Part shown: piece after piece, positions 1 through 6,401 of the stretch
Numbering within the stretch: the stretch's first letter is position 1
Layout of the letters: every line of letters starts with the position of its first letter
NCBI GenBank assembly: GCA_963666575.2
Contig: CAXXYG010000016.1
Location: forward strand, 62,001 to 126,000
DNA: 64,000 nucleotides
Direction: 5' to 3'
Origin: JABMQB01 sp963666575
Lineage (GTDB): Bacteria; Bacteroidota; Bacteroidia; Bacteroidales; Prolixibacteraceae
The notes under the pieces: generated by a model
Told to the model about the DNA's origin: nothing
The model's database searches: none
Seen by the model: the letters and a program-made list of their open reading frames with translations, nothing else
Program-made: the position numbers and the translations under genes

Positions 1-1
1 T

Positions 2-406
2 CATCAATTCGATCAGTTCCAGGCATTTAAACATGCTATTGAAGAGGCTAAAAACAATCCTAAAATTCAGTTTATTATGGAATCGGAATTACGGGAATTT
101 TCGGGCAATGGCAATTTGCAAAAAGTAGAAATAGAACATTTACCTACAGGGAAAAAATCGGAACTATCAACCGATGGGGTATTTATTTTTGTTGGTTACC
201 TTCCCAATACTGAATCGTTTAAAGGGATTGTTCAGCTTAACGAAAGAAATGAAATAATCACCGATACAAATATGAGTACAAATATACCGGGAGTATTTGC
301 GGCTGGCGATTGTATTGTTAAAAAATACAGACAAGTTACTACTGCGGTTGCTGATGGAACAATTTCGGCATTGGCAGCTTCAGAATATATAAGAAATAAC
401 AATTAA
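2..406 (+). CDS. trxB: Thioredoxin reductase, C-terminal part (partial)
   Basis: The reading frame is open from base 2 and is cut by the window edge, so about 134 C-terminal residues are visible. Thioredoxin reductase transfers electrons from NADPH through FAD to thioredoxin. The visible part carries the conserved NAD(P)/FAD reductase ending: a VGYLPNTE segment, then IPGVFAAGDC (the second FAD-binding motif with its Asp) and the VADGTISALAASEYI tail typical of TrxB. The redox CxxC lies upstream, outside the window. It is followed 12 bases later by an OsmC gene and then a thioredoxin, which looks like one thiol-redox operon. A ferredoxin- or flavin-dependent TrxB variant cannot be excluded because the NADPH site is not visible. 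Confidence 0.9.
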   Translation, partial: HQFDQFQAFKHAIEEAKNNPKIQFIMESELREFSGNGNLQKVEIEHLPTGKKSELSTDGVFIFVGYLPNTESFKGIVQLNERNEIITDTNMSTNIPGVFAAGDCIVKKYRQVTTAVADGTISALAASEYIRNNN

Positions 407-418
407 AAAAATACAAAC

Positions 419-841
419 ATGGCAAAACAAGAAGTAGAAGTAAAATGGCTTGAGAAAATGGCTTTTGAAGCCGAAGTAAATGGGCACAAAATAGTGTTGG
501 ATGCAGCAGCCGAAGTAGGTGGAGAAAACAGAGGCGCCCGCCCAAAACCATTTATGATGGTAGCTTTGGCAGGATGTACAGGAATGGATGTAGTTTCGAT
601 CCTGAAAAAAATGCGGGTCGAAGTAGATGGTTTTTCAGTAAAAGTAGAAGGCGATTTAACCGAAGAACACCCTAAACAGTTTTATAAAATGCACGTGATT
701 TACCAATTTATTGGAAAAAATTTACCACTGGAAAAACTGGAAAAAGCAATCAGTATGTCTGAAGAAAAGTATTGTGGAGTTAGTGCTACTTATAAAAAAG
801 CATTCAATATTACTTCAGAAATCAGATTATCAGACAATTAA
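419..841 (+). CDS. OsmC family peroxiredoxin-like protein
   Basis: This 140-residue protein has the size and pattern of the OsmC/Ohr family, which reduces organic hydroperoxides with a pair of cysteines. The first conserved cysteine is C53 in ALAGCTGMD and the second is C119 in EKYCGVSATY, the usual OsmC arrangement; R39/R41 sit just before the first motif. There is no signal peptide, so it should be cytosolic. It lies between thioredoxin reductase and a thioredoxin, which fits a thiol-dependent peroxide-reducing role, with the neighbours as possible reductants (inference). The exact substrate cannot be told from sequence. Confidence 0.85.
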   Translation: MAKQEVEVKWLEKMAFEAEVNGHKIVLDAAAEVGGENRGARPKPFMMVALAGCTGMDVVSILKKMRVEVDGFSVKVEGDLTEEHPKQFYKMHVIYQFIGKNLPLEKLEKAISMSEEKYCGVSATYKKAFNITSEIRLSDN

Positions 842-865
842 TAATTACAGATTATACCAAACAAC

Positions 866-1282
866 ATGACAATAGCATTGTATATCATTGGAGGTTTAGT
901 TGCAGCATTTATAATTTATGCGGTTTATTCGTTTAAAAAAATGAAAAAAATGCCCAACATTGAAGCCAGTAAAAAGATTAAAATCCTGAACAATAAAAAT
1001 TTTAAAACAGTCATCCGCAGTGGTATTGTACTGGTCGATTTTTGGGCGCCCTGGTGTGGACCCTGTAAAATGGTAGCACCTGTTTTAAACGAATTAGCCG
1101 AAGAAACCACCAAAGCAACCATTGCCAAATTAAATGTCGATAACAACCAACCATTGGCTCAAAAATACAAAGTGAGGAATATTCCAACCATTATTATGTT
1201 TCAAAATGGTAAAGAAATTAAAAGGTTCACTGGTGTAAAAACAAAAAAGTTTTTAATAAGTGAGATTGAAGGAGTTGCTTAA
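866..1282 (+). CDS. Membrane-anchored thioredoxin
   Basis: A 138-residue thioredoxin with an N-terminal membrane segment (about residues 3-22, IALYIIGGLVAAFIIYAV) followed by a basic KKMKKM stretch, then a complete thioredoxin fold. The active site is WCGPC at residues 63-67, followed by the conserved cis-proline region RNIPTII. The length beyond a normal thioredoxin (about 105) is explained by the anchor. The positive charges directly after the helix suggest an N-out topology with the thioredoxin domain on the cytoplasmic side, but this is inferred from the positive-inside rule only. It is the last gene of the trxB-osmC-trx set and ends at a hairpin terminator. Confidence 0.88.
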   Translation: MTIALYIIGGLVAAFIIYAVYSFKKMKKMPNIEASKKIKILNNKNFKTVIRSGIVLVDFWAPWCGPCKMVAPVLNELAEETTKATIAKLNVDNNQPLAQKYKVRNIPTIIMFQNGKEIKRFTGVKTKKFLISEIEGVA

Positions 1283-1292
1283 TAGATAATTA

Positions 1293-1357
1293 GCCACCAA
1301 ATTTATGATTTGCCATCACATTTATGACTTACCACCACATTTTATGTGGTGGATTTT
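1293..1357. terminator. Tandem 19-bp units ending in a bidirectional hairpin
   Basis: Three imperfect direct 19-base units (starting 1293, 1312 and 1331, each like gccaccacatttatg) run between the convergent thioredoxin and exonuclease genes. The last unit forms a perfect 9-bp hairpin, CCACCACAT-ttt-ATGTGGTGG (1332-1352), followed by a short T run, so it can end transcription from both sides. Related single units occur at 2865-2884 and 3796-3815. Confidence 0.65.
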
Positions 1358-1925
1358 AAATTATCCCAATTTTCCGCATTTCCCAAAAACAGCGTTCGGT
1401 AGCATTTATATCAACCGAAGCATCGTGTGCTTCATCAAAATCGACGCCAAATAATTTGATATGCAGCTCCGACAATTTTGGCCATTTATACCCATAAGGC
1501 CCCGGAAGCCGGCAATAATTTGTTGATGCCTGCATGGTGCATAATTTCTTTTTTCGATCAAAATCACTTCTGATTCCTTTTCTCAAAAATTCGGCACCCA
1601 CAATTTTTTCATCAAAACTGATGTTATGCGCTACAATAAAATTTGCTTGTTCTACTAAATTATTAAACTCAGTAAGTACATCAATAAGTTTTACTCCTTC
1701 GTTTATAGCTTTTTGTGTTGATATTCCATGAACCCTGGCAGCTTCAACCGGAATTATAAAATTTTCAGGCTGTATAATATAATCGTTCGATTGAATACGG
1801 TTTCCTTCACTATCACATAAAATCCATGCGATTTGAATCATTCGTGGCCAATTATTCAGATCGCTTACAGGAGCTTTCCAGTTCCGGGGAAGCCCGGTTG
1901 TTTCAGTGTCAAAAAATAGGTACAT
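1356..1925 (-). CDS. DnaQ-like 3'-5' exonuclease
   Basis: A 189-residue DEDDh-family exonuclease. Exo I is FFDTETTG (D6 and E8), Exo II lies around AHNISFDEKI, and Exo III carries the catalytic His-Asp in EAHDASVDINAT. Such proteins remove nucleotides from 3' ends, acting as proofreading subunits or as stand-alone DNA or RNA trimming enzymes. The protein is a single domain without polymerase or helicase parts, so the role (DNA polymerase III epsilon-like or general exonuclease) is not decided. It faces the thioredoxin gene and shares its terminator. The upstream side is AT-rich and leads into the repeat zone. Confidence 0.88.
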   Translation of the reverse strand: MYLFFDTETTGLPRNWKAPVSDLNNWPRMIQIAWILCDSEGNRIQSNDYIIQPENFIIPVEAARVHGISTQKAINEGVKLIDVLTEFNNLVEQANFIVAHNISFDEKIVGAEFLRKGIRSDFDRKKKLCTMQASTNYCRLPGPYGYKWPKLSELHIKLFGVDFDEAHDASVDINATERCFWEMRKIGII

Positions 1926-2075
1926 ATTTTTCTTTCTTTAGGACTATTTACTAATACAATAATCAAATTCGGCATTTATTGCCATTAAACTTTACAAGTG
2001 TTTATACCTGAAAATTAAACATTAATTACCCAAGTGGCAAAACAAGGGATATTTTTTATAGGAAAAATATTTTAA

Positions 2076-2432
2076 TTAGAGTGTGTCTATAAATCTGGCA
2101 ATTTTAGCTAATACATTACTTACATTTTTAATCCTCAATATTCTTTATTCCATATTTCTTAGAATCTCGTCTCGCCGGTCATCATAATCTTTCTGAAAAT
2201 CATGAATCTTCCCATCGACCTCAATAACCAGTTTTTTCTCGGCACAATAAAAATCAGCTATAAAAAATATACGCCTGTTATTTATAATTTCATAAACAAT
2301 AGGATGTTGCCGAAGAAATTTTAAGCCTTTAAACCTTCTTTTACGAAAATTTGCCCACAACAATCCTTCTTCGGGAGTCATATTTTTTCGAAGTTTTCTT
2401 GCCCTGTCAATAGGTGATGGGAATTCCTCCAT
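2076..2432 (-). pseudogene. DUF559 endonuclease-like gene with premature stop
   Basis: The frame starts at the ATG at 2432 (MEEFPSPIDRARKL) and matches the intact DUF559 genes at 4719 and 5494 codon by codon, but an in-frame TAA at 2145-2147 stops it after RNME. Beyond the stop the same frame still encodes RILRIKN-VSNVLAKIARFIDTL up to a stop at 2076-2078; compared with the intact copies this tail also lacks four codons (a 12-base in-frame deletion). The catalytic core (FIAD, then VIEVDG) is retained, so the 95-residue product could still fold. A longer frame upstream, to 2501, only translates palindrome A and is not likely used. It is followed upstream by palindromes A and B, as in the other copies. 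Confidence 0.75.
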
Positions 2433-2445
2433 TTTAATGTTTTTT

Positions 2446-2515
2446 GACTCTCCCTCTTCTCCCTCTCTACGCGTAGAGAGGGACGATAATGTCGTAGACA
2501 TTATCAGGGTGAGTC
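2446..2515. repeat. Palindromic element A, copy 1
   Basis: A 70-base structured repeat just upstream of the DUF559 start. Outer arms GACTCTCCCT and AGGGTGAGTC pair in 9 of 10 positions; inside are two perfect hairpins, CCCTCTCTACG/CGTAGAGAGGG (11 bp) and GATAATGTC-gta-GACATTATC (9 bp), so the strand can fold as a three-way junction. Related copies lie at 4462-4531, 5249-5307 and 6024-6082. Confidence 0.85.
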
Positions 2516-2631
2516 ATTTCATTAATACTTTCTGTTTCTTCCCAATAAGTTACAAAAACATTTTTTACGGTTGATAAATGAGGTTTACTTTTCTTGTAAT
2601 AGGCTCTGGGTTTTGCTTTTATATTATGCTA

Positions 2632-2695
2632 ACCCACCCTAATCCGGCAAGCCGAATTCTCCCTCCCTTCACGAAGGGAGGGAAAAAGGGTGGGT
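2632..2695. repeat. Palindromic element B, copy 1
   Basis: Outer arms ACCCACCC/GGGTGGGT enclose two hairpins: one around CCGGCaaGCCGA and one of ten pairs, CCCTCCCTTC-ac-GAAGGGAGGG. The fold is again a three-way junction. It stands about 115 bases from element A, separated by a linker that contains the conserved word GGCTCTGGGTT found in all copies. Element C follows directly. Confidence 0.85.
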
Positions 2696-2697
2696 CA

Positions 2698-2810
2698 GAA
2701 TAATTTTTTAGTTTTTGTTGATTAATATGGAACTTCCTTAACCTGTAGAATGAGAATCCTTCTCATTCATTTTGAAACCTGATTTAGAAAATAAGGGGCC
2801 CTGTACCCAC
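2698..2810 (+). repeat. Dispersed repeat C, copy 1 (degenerate)
   Basis: About 110 bases aligned with 6278-6392: shared start gaataattttttagttt, a central hairpin AATGAGAATccttCTCATT, then a degenerate version of the CCGGATTT hairpin. It follows element B, as in the copy at 6278. A third, inverted copy is at 13485-13580. Confidence 0.7.
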
Positions 2811-3236
2811 GACACAATAATAGAATTGCTATTCCTATAATATTCAATTGTTAATTTATAATTTGCCACCAAATATAAGTGGTGACCAAAAAAGTTTACA
2901 CATCCACCTATTGACTTGTATTTACTTTTTACTTAACTTGTATATGTTCAGCACTATACAAAAACTTATAAATTAAAATTAAGTAATAACTCAAACATTT
3001 TAATAATCAAAAAAACTTTAAAAAAGACACCAAAATGGCATGCTCCCCGGCATATCACCACTGTTTTAAATACCGAAAAATCCGGCCACCGCCTTGGTGA
3101 AATGGGTATATGGAAAAATAAAATGAGTTATCCTTTGGGGACTTTTTTGTCACCTTTTGAATCAATCAACGTGATAATTGAGTAGTAATAACTCATTAAT
3201 CGGGGTTTAAAAATAAGTTAACTTAAATAACCAAAA
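2811..3236. other. Non-coding stretch upstream of the 160-aa gene
   Basis: AT-rich sequence with no convincing frame. It holds one short unit of the gccaccacatttatg type (2865-2884, ending in GGTG and able to form a small hairpin) and presumably the promoter of the gene at 3237. I see no further structure that I can name. Confidence 0.5.
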
Positions 3237-3719
3237 ATGGATAATAAAATAAATTATTCGATACCCGAGGAAGTAGTTACACAAACTACGGAAAAACTTT
3301 TGGAAGCAGTTACTTTGTTACAACCATTCATAATTGCTTTAACTCCTGAAGAGAGGCGTAACCTGCCAAAAATGAGCGATAAAACTCAACCATTTGTTGA
3401 GAAATGCCTGAACTATACCAAATCAAATCCGGAATTTGCCCCGCCTTATATGGATGTAGATGAATTAAACGCCGACATGGCTGTTTATCGGCAATTACGG
3501 CCTATTTACAATATCATCACTAAACTTAACAATGGTTTGGATGATACCACTATGCAGGCCGGTGCCGAAAGTTATGCCAATGCGCTTAGTTATTACAATT
3601 CAGTGAAACTAGCCGCCAAAATGGATATCCCCGGAGCAAAAGGGATTTACGATGACCTCAAAAAACGGTTTTTAAAATCGCCTGAAAAAGAAACACCCGC
3701 TGAAGATGATACGGAATAG
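3237..3719 (+). CDS. Hypothetical 160-aa helical protein
   Basis: I do not recognise this gene. It encodes a 160-residue acidic, soluble protein without signal peptide, membrane segment or cysteine cluster. It appears mostly helical: a region around residues 8-35 (VVTQTTEKLLEAVTLLQPFI), a proline-rich middle (NPEFAPPYMDV) and a long helix-prone segment (SYANALSYYNSVKLAAKMD), and it ends in an acidic tail. It stands alone between repeat-rich non-coding stretches and is followed by a clear terminator, so it is a monocistronic unit. The frame uses codons like its neighbours and is probably real. No function is proposed. Confidence 0.7.
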   Translation: MDNKINYSIPEEVVTQTTEKLLEAVTLLQPFIIALTPEERRNLPKMSDKTQPFVEKCLNYTKSNPEFAPPYMDVDELNADMAVYRQLRPIYNIITKLNNGLDDTTMQAGAESYANALSYYNSVKLAAKMDIPGAKGIYDDLKKRFLKSPEKETPAEDDTE

Positions 3720-3749
3720 GGGAAAAGCCGTGTTATTTGTTTTGTTAGG

Positions 3750-3780
3750 CACCCGTCAGGAATGGCGGGTGTTTTTTATT
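3750..3780 (+). terminator. Rho-independent terminator of the 160-aa gene
   Basis: CACCCGTC-aggaat-GGCGGGTG hairpin (one G-T pair) followed by TTTTTTATTTTT, 30 bases after the stop codon. Confidence 0.85.
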
Positions 3781-3795
3781 TTTAAATGTTGAATA

Positions 3796-3935
3796 GCCAC
3801 CACATTTATGTGGTGATAAAATTATTCAGAACAGAATTGGCTTTAGCCAAAAATTAACTACATATTCAAATCTAAAACATTTGGGCTAAAGCCCGGTCGC
3901 CCCTTATTATTATTTAAACGGCATAAATGCCGTTC
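3796..3935. repeat. Cluster of short palindromes (gccaccac unit, GGGCTAAAGCCC and AACGGCAT hairpins)
   Basis: Three kinds of short inverted repeat lie in a row. CACCACATttATGTGGTG (from 3798) belongs to the 1293 family. GGCTTTAGCC near 3839 pairs with GGGCTAAAGCC near 3883 across about 30 bases. AACGGCATaaATGCCGTT sits at 3917-3934. No gene lies here. Such hairpin words are common in intergenic DNA of Bacteroidota as far as I recall. Confidence 0.65.
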
Positions 3936-4461
3936 CTAATTATTCCTGTTTTAATATAACTTACACGTACTCTTCAAAAAGACTCGAACTTTTAAGTCGA
4001 TTAGTATGATAATTTAAATTATTGCCCCAATCAAGAACCCTTAGGAATATCTCGACCATCTTTTTTAATTTACGTTTTACCTTTTTGCTGAAATCCTGAA
4101 TTATTTTACTAAAAATTTTTAATAATCTGCTTCAGGCTTGCCTTTTTTTGGTGAAAGCTTTTACCAATTTACTGAAATGCCTCACCTTTTTTATTTTATG
4201 CTGAACCAATTTTTTTCAGCGTTTTACTTTTTTGCTGAAACAGAAATTATTTTTGGCACAACAGAAATTAATAATTATTCAAAGGAATAGCTATTTGGTT
4301 CAACCTTGAATATTTATTATTCGCGGCTGAATATTTTAGGTTCATACTAGAGGTTTTTATATGGGAGGGGGTACTTCGGAAGTACCTCTTTGGTCTTCAG
4401 GTGTACTTTGAATATTTAGAATTGACCATCATTAAAATCTCAAAACATTTCAACATTTGCT
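3936..4461. other. Non-coding stretch with degenerate TTTTGCTGAA words
   Basis: About 525 bases with no credible frame. Between 4080 and 4250 the motif ctttttgctgaaa or a variant recurs four or five times at irregular spacing, separated by T-rich tracts. I cannot assign it to a known element; it may be decayed repeat DNA. Confidence 0.4.
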
Positions 4462-4531
4462 GACTCTCCCACTTAGCCCCCTCAAAGCGTATAGAGGGAC
4501 AATCAAATCGTAGATTTGATCAGGGTGAGTC
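4462..4531. repeat. Palindromic element A, copy 2
   Basis: Outer arms GACTCTCCC/GGGTGAGTC as in copy 1. The first inner hairpin is degenerate (CCCTCaaagcgtatAGAGGG); the second is perfect, ATCAAATC-gta-GATTTGAT. The second stem differs in sequence from copy 1 (GATAATGTC/GACATTATC) yet keeps its pairing and its GTA loop. Confidence 0.85.
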
Positions 4532-4639
4532 AATTTGTTAATACTTTCTACTCCTTTCTCAGCAGGTTATAAAAATTATTCCTTTCTGTTGATGATTAAG
4601 ATAATTTTTTGCAGCTGGCTCTGGGTTCTACAATATGCT

Positions 4640-4705
4640 GACCCACCCTAATTCGGCAAGCCGAATTCTCCCTCCCTTCTCGAAGGGAGGGAAAAAGGGT
4701 GGGTC
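4640..4705. repeat. Palindromic element B, copy 2
   Basis: GACCCACCC/GGGTGGGTC outer arms; inner hairpins ATTCGGCaaGCCGAAT and CCCTCCCTT-ctcg-AAGGGAGGG. It sits 14 bases beyond the stop of the first intact DUF559 gene and could also end its transcription. Confidence 0.85.
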
Positions 4706-4718
4706 AATGTGAAGTGAA

Positions 4719-5090
4719 TCAGAATGAATCAATAAATCTGGCAATTTTAGCGAGTACATCACTTACATTATTAATTTCTTCATTTTTAATCCTCAATACT
4801 CTTAAATCTAAATTTCTTAGAATCTCGTCTCGCCGTTCATCATAATCTTTCTGAAAATCATGAATTTTTCCATCAACTTCAACAACTAGTTTTTTTTCAG
4901 CACAATAAAAATCAGCTATAAAAAACAATCGTTTGTTATTGATAATTTCATAAACTATTGGGTGTTGACGAAGAAATTTTAAACCTTTAAATCTTCTGTT
5001 ACGAAAATTTGCCCACAACAATCTTTCTTCAGGGGTCATGTTTTGTCGAAGTTTTCTGGCTCTATCAATAGGTGAAGGGAAGTCTTCCAT
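4719..5090 (-). CDS. DUF559 domain protein (Vsr-like endonuclease fold), copy 1
   Basis: A 123-residue protein of the DUF559 family, which is related to the very-short-patch-repair (Vsr) endonucleases and keeps a PD-(D/E)xK-type core. The likely metal-binding residues are D60 in FFIADFYC and E71 with D73 in VVEVDGKIHDF. The N-terminal part (ARKLRQNMTPEERLLWANFR) is the family's basic helical lead. There is no signal peptide. The gene stands between palindromes B (downstream) and A (upstream) and is repeated without any amino-acid change 775 bp away. Whether the protein acts on DNA, and whether it recognises the palindromes, is unknown; the constant association makes this worth testing. Confidence 0.85.
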   Translation of the reverse strand: MEDFPSPIDRARKLRQNMTPEERLLWANFRNRRFKGLKFLRQHPIVYEIINNKRLFFIADFYCAEKKLVVEVDGKIHDFQKDYDERRDEILRNLDLRVLRIKNEEINNVSDVLAKIARFIDSF

Positions 5091-5248
5091 AGTATAAACA
5101 CTTTTTAATTCTAACTAATATATGCCGTTGAAATCATCAAGGTCAGTCCGTTATACATTTACCTTTCCAAATTACAAGTTATAAAATCATTTGAAAATCA
5201 TGAAATTTGAGTATTTAAAAAATCTTCAATATATTTCATCCTCTTCCT
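5091..5248. other. Upstream region of DUF559 copy 1
   Basis: AT-rich spacer between the DUF559 start codon and element A; the same sequence is repeated at 5866-6023. It is much longer than the 14 bases that separate start and element A in the decayed copy at 2432, so extra sequence was gained here or lost there. I see no clear promoter. Confidence 0.4.
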
Positions 5249-5307
5249 CGTCTCTCTCTCTACGTGTAGAGAGGGACGATTATGCCAGAGGCGTAATCGG
5301 GGGAGTC
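5249..5307. repeat. Palindromic element A, copy 3
   Basis: Inner hairpins CTCTCTACgtGTAGAGAG and GATTATGCC-aga-GGCGTAATC (one G-T pair) are clear; the outer arm is weaker (left side GTCTCTCT, right side GGGGGAGTC). The stem of the second hairpin is a third sequence version of the same fold. Confidence 0.75.
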
Positions 5308-5414
5308 ATTTTATTAATACTCTTTATTTCTTTCTCAACAGGTTATAAAATTATTCCTTTCTGTTGATGATTAAGATAATTTTTTGCAGCTGGCTCTGGG
5401 TTCTACAATATGCT

Positions 5415-5480
5415 GACCCACCCTAATTCGGCAAGCCGAATTCTCCCTCCCTTCGAGAAGGGAGGGAAAAAGGGTGGGTC
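5415..5480. repeat. Palindromic element B, copy 3
   Basis: Same as copy 2, with the second hairpin loop changed from tcg to gag context (CCCTCCCTTC-ga-GAAGGGAGGG), which restores a tenth pair. Downstream of the second DUF559 gene. Confidence 0.85.
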
Positions 5481-5493
5481 AATGTGAAGTGAA

Positions 5494-5865
5494 TCAGAAT
5501 GAATCAATAAATCTGGCAATTTTAGCGAGTACATCACTTACATTATTAATTTCTTCATTTTTAATCCTCAATACTCTTAAATCTAAATTTCTTAGAATCT
5601 CGTCTCGCCGTTCATCATAATCTTTCTGAAAATCATGAATTTTTCCATCAACTTCAACAACTAGTTTTTTTTCAGCACAATAAAAATCAGCTATAAAAAA
5701 CAATCGTTTGTTATTGATAATTTCATAAACTATTGGGTGTTGACGAAGAAATTTTAAACCTTTAAATCTTCTGTTACGAAAATTTGCCCACAACAATCTT
5801 TCTTCAGGGGTCATGTTTTGTCGAAGTTTTCTGGCTCTATCAATAGGTGAAGGGAAGTCTTCCAT
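5494..5865 (-). CDS. DUF559 domain protein (Vsr-like endonuclease fold), copy 2
   Basis: The predicted protein is identical over all 123 residues to the one at 4719-5090, with the same start, the same core residues D60, E71 and D73 and the same flanking palindromes. The absence of even synonymous change that I could spot inside the gene means the duplication is very recent, or was homogenised by gene conversion, or is an assembly duplication. Compared with the decayed copy at 2076-2432 it keeps the C-terminal helix NEEINNVSDVLAKIARF. No additional partner gene is present in the unit, so if the module is mobile it must rely on this protein alone or on host functions. Confidence 0.85.
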   Translation of the reverse strand: MEDFPSPIDRARKLRQNMTPEERLLWANFRNRRFKGLKFLRQHPIVYEIINNKRLFFIADFYCAEKKLVVEVDGKIHDFQKDYDERRDEILRNLDLRVLRIKNEEINNVSDVLAKIARFIDSF

Positions 5866-6023
5866 AGTATAAACACTTTTTAATTCTAACTAATATATGC
5901 CGTTGAAATCATCAAGGTCAGTCCGTTATACATTTACCTTTCCAAATTACAAGTTATAAAATCATTTGAAAATCATGAAATTTGAGTATTTAAAAAATCT
6001 TCAATATATTTCATCCTCTTCCT

Positions 6024-6082
6024 CGTCTCTCTCTCTACGTGTAGAGAGGGACGATTATGCCAGAGGCGTAATCGGGGGAGTC
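6024..6082. repeat. Palindromic element A, copy 4
   Basis: Second-unit duplicate of the A element at 5249-5307, 775 bases further on, with the same hairpins. Confidence 0.75.
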
Positions 6083-6189
6083 ATTTTATTAATACTCTTT
6101 ATTTCTTTCTCAACAGGTTATAAAATTATTCCTTTCTGTTGATGATTAAGATAATTTTTTGCAGCTGGCGCTGGGTTCTACAATATGCT

Positions 6190-6255
6190 GACCCACCCTA
6201 ATTCGGCAAGCCGAATTCTCCCTCCCTTCGAGAAGGGAGGGAAAAAGGGTGGGTC
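6190..6255. repeat. Palindromic element B, copy 4
   Basis: Third tandem B element. After its closing GGGTGGGTC the sequence leaves the duplication and continues into repeat C, as it does after copy 1 at 2695. Confidence 0.85.
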
Positions 6256-6277
6256 AAAGACTGAAGATAATCAGATC

Positions 6278-6392
6278 GAATAATTTTTTAGTTTTGTCAG
6301 ATAAAATGAAACTCCTAAACCAGGAGAACGAGAATCCTTTCTCGTTCATCGTTCATTTTAAAACCGGATTTGGAAAATCCGGCTCCCTTAAA
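6278..6392 (+). repeat. Dispersed repeat C, copy 2
   Basis: Contains two hairpins, GAACGAGAAtcctTTCTCGTTC and CCGGATTTgga-AAATCCGG. Aligned over its length with 2698-2810, and inverted with 13485-13580. The short frame running through it (6249-6440) only translates the repeat. Confidence 0.75.
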
Positions 6393-6401
6393 TCCCACTT
6401 C

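Larger units (their letters stand above)
4577..6257. repeat. 775-bp tandem duplication (two copies plus a partial third)
   Basis: The period is exactly 775: the DUF559 genes lie at 4719 and 5494, and the word cctttctgtt recurs at 4581, 5356 and 6131. Each unit holds part of the A-B linker, element B, a DUF559 gene and element A; the array ends with a third partial unit up to element B at 6255. The two encoded proteins are identical; I noticed only a few base differences outside them (for example the B loop at about 4680, and a single base near 6170). Unequal exchange between the A-B repeats would explain the structure. An assembly artefact is possible. Confidence 0.85.

Noticed and set aside
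2433..2501. Upstream extension of the decayed DUF559 gene
   Set aside because: The 23 extra codons read through the 11-bp perfect palindrome of element A; the intact copies start at MEDF, equivalent to MEEF.
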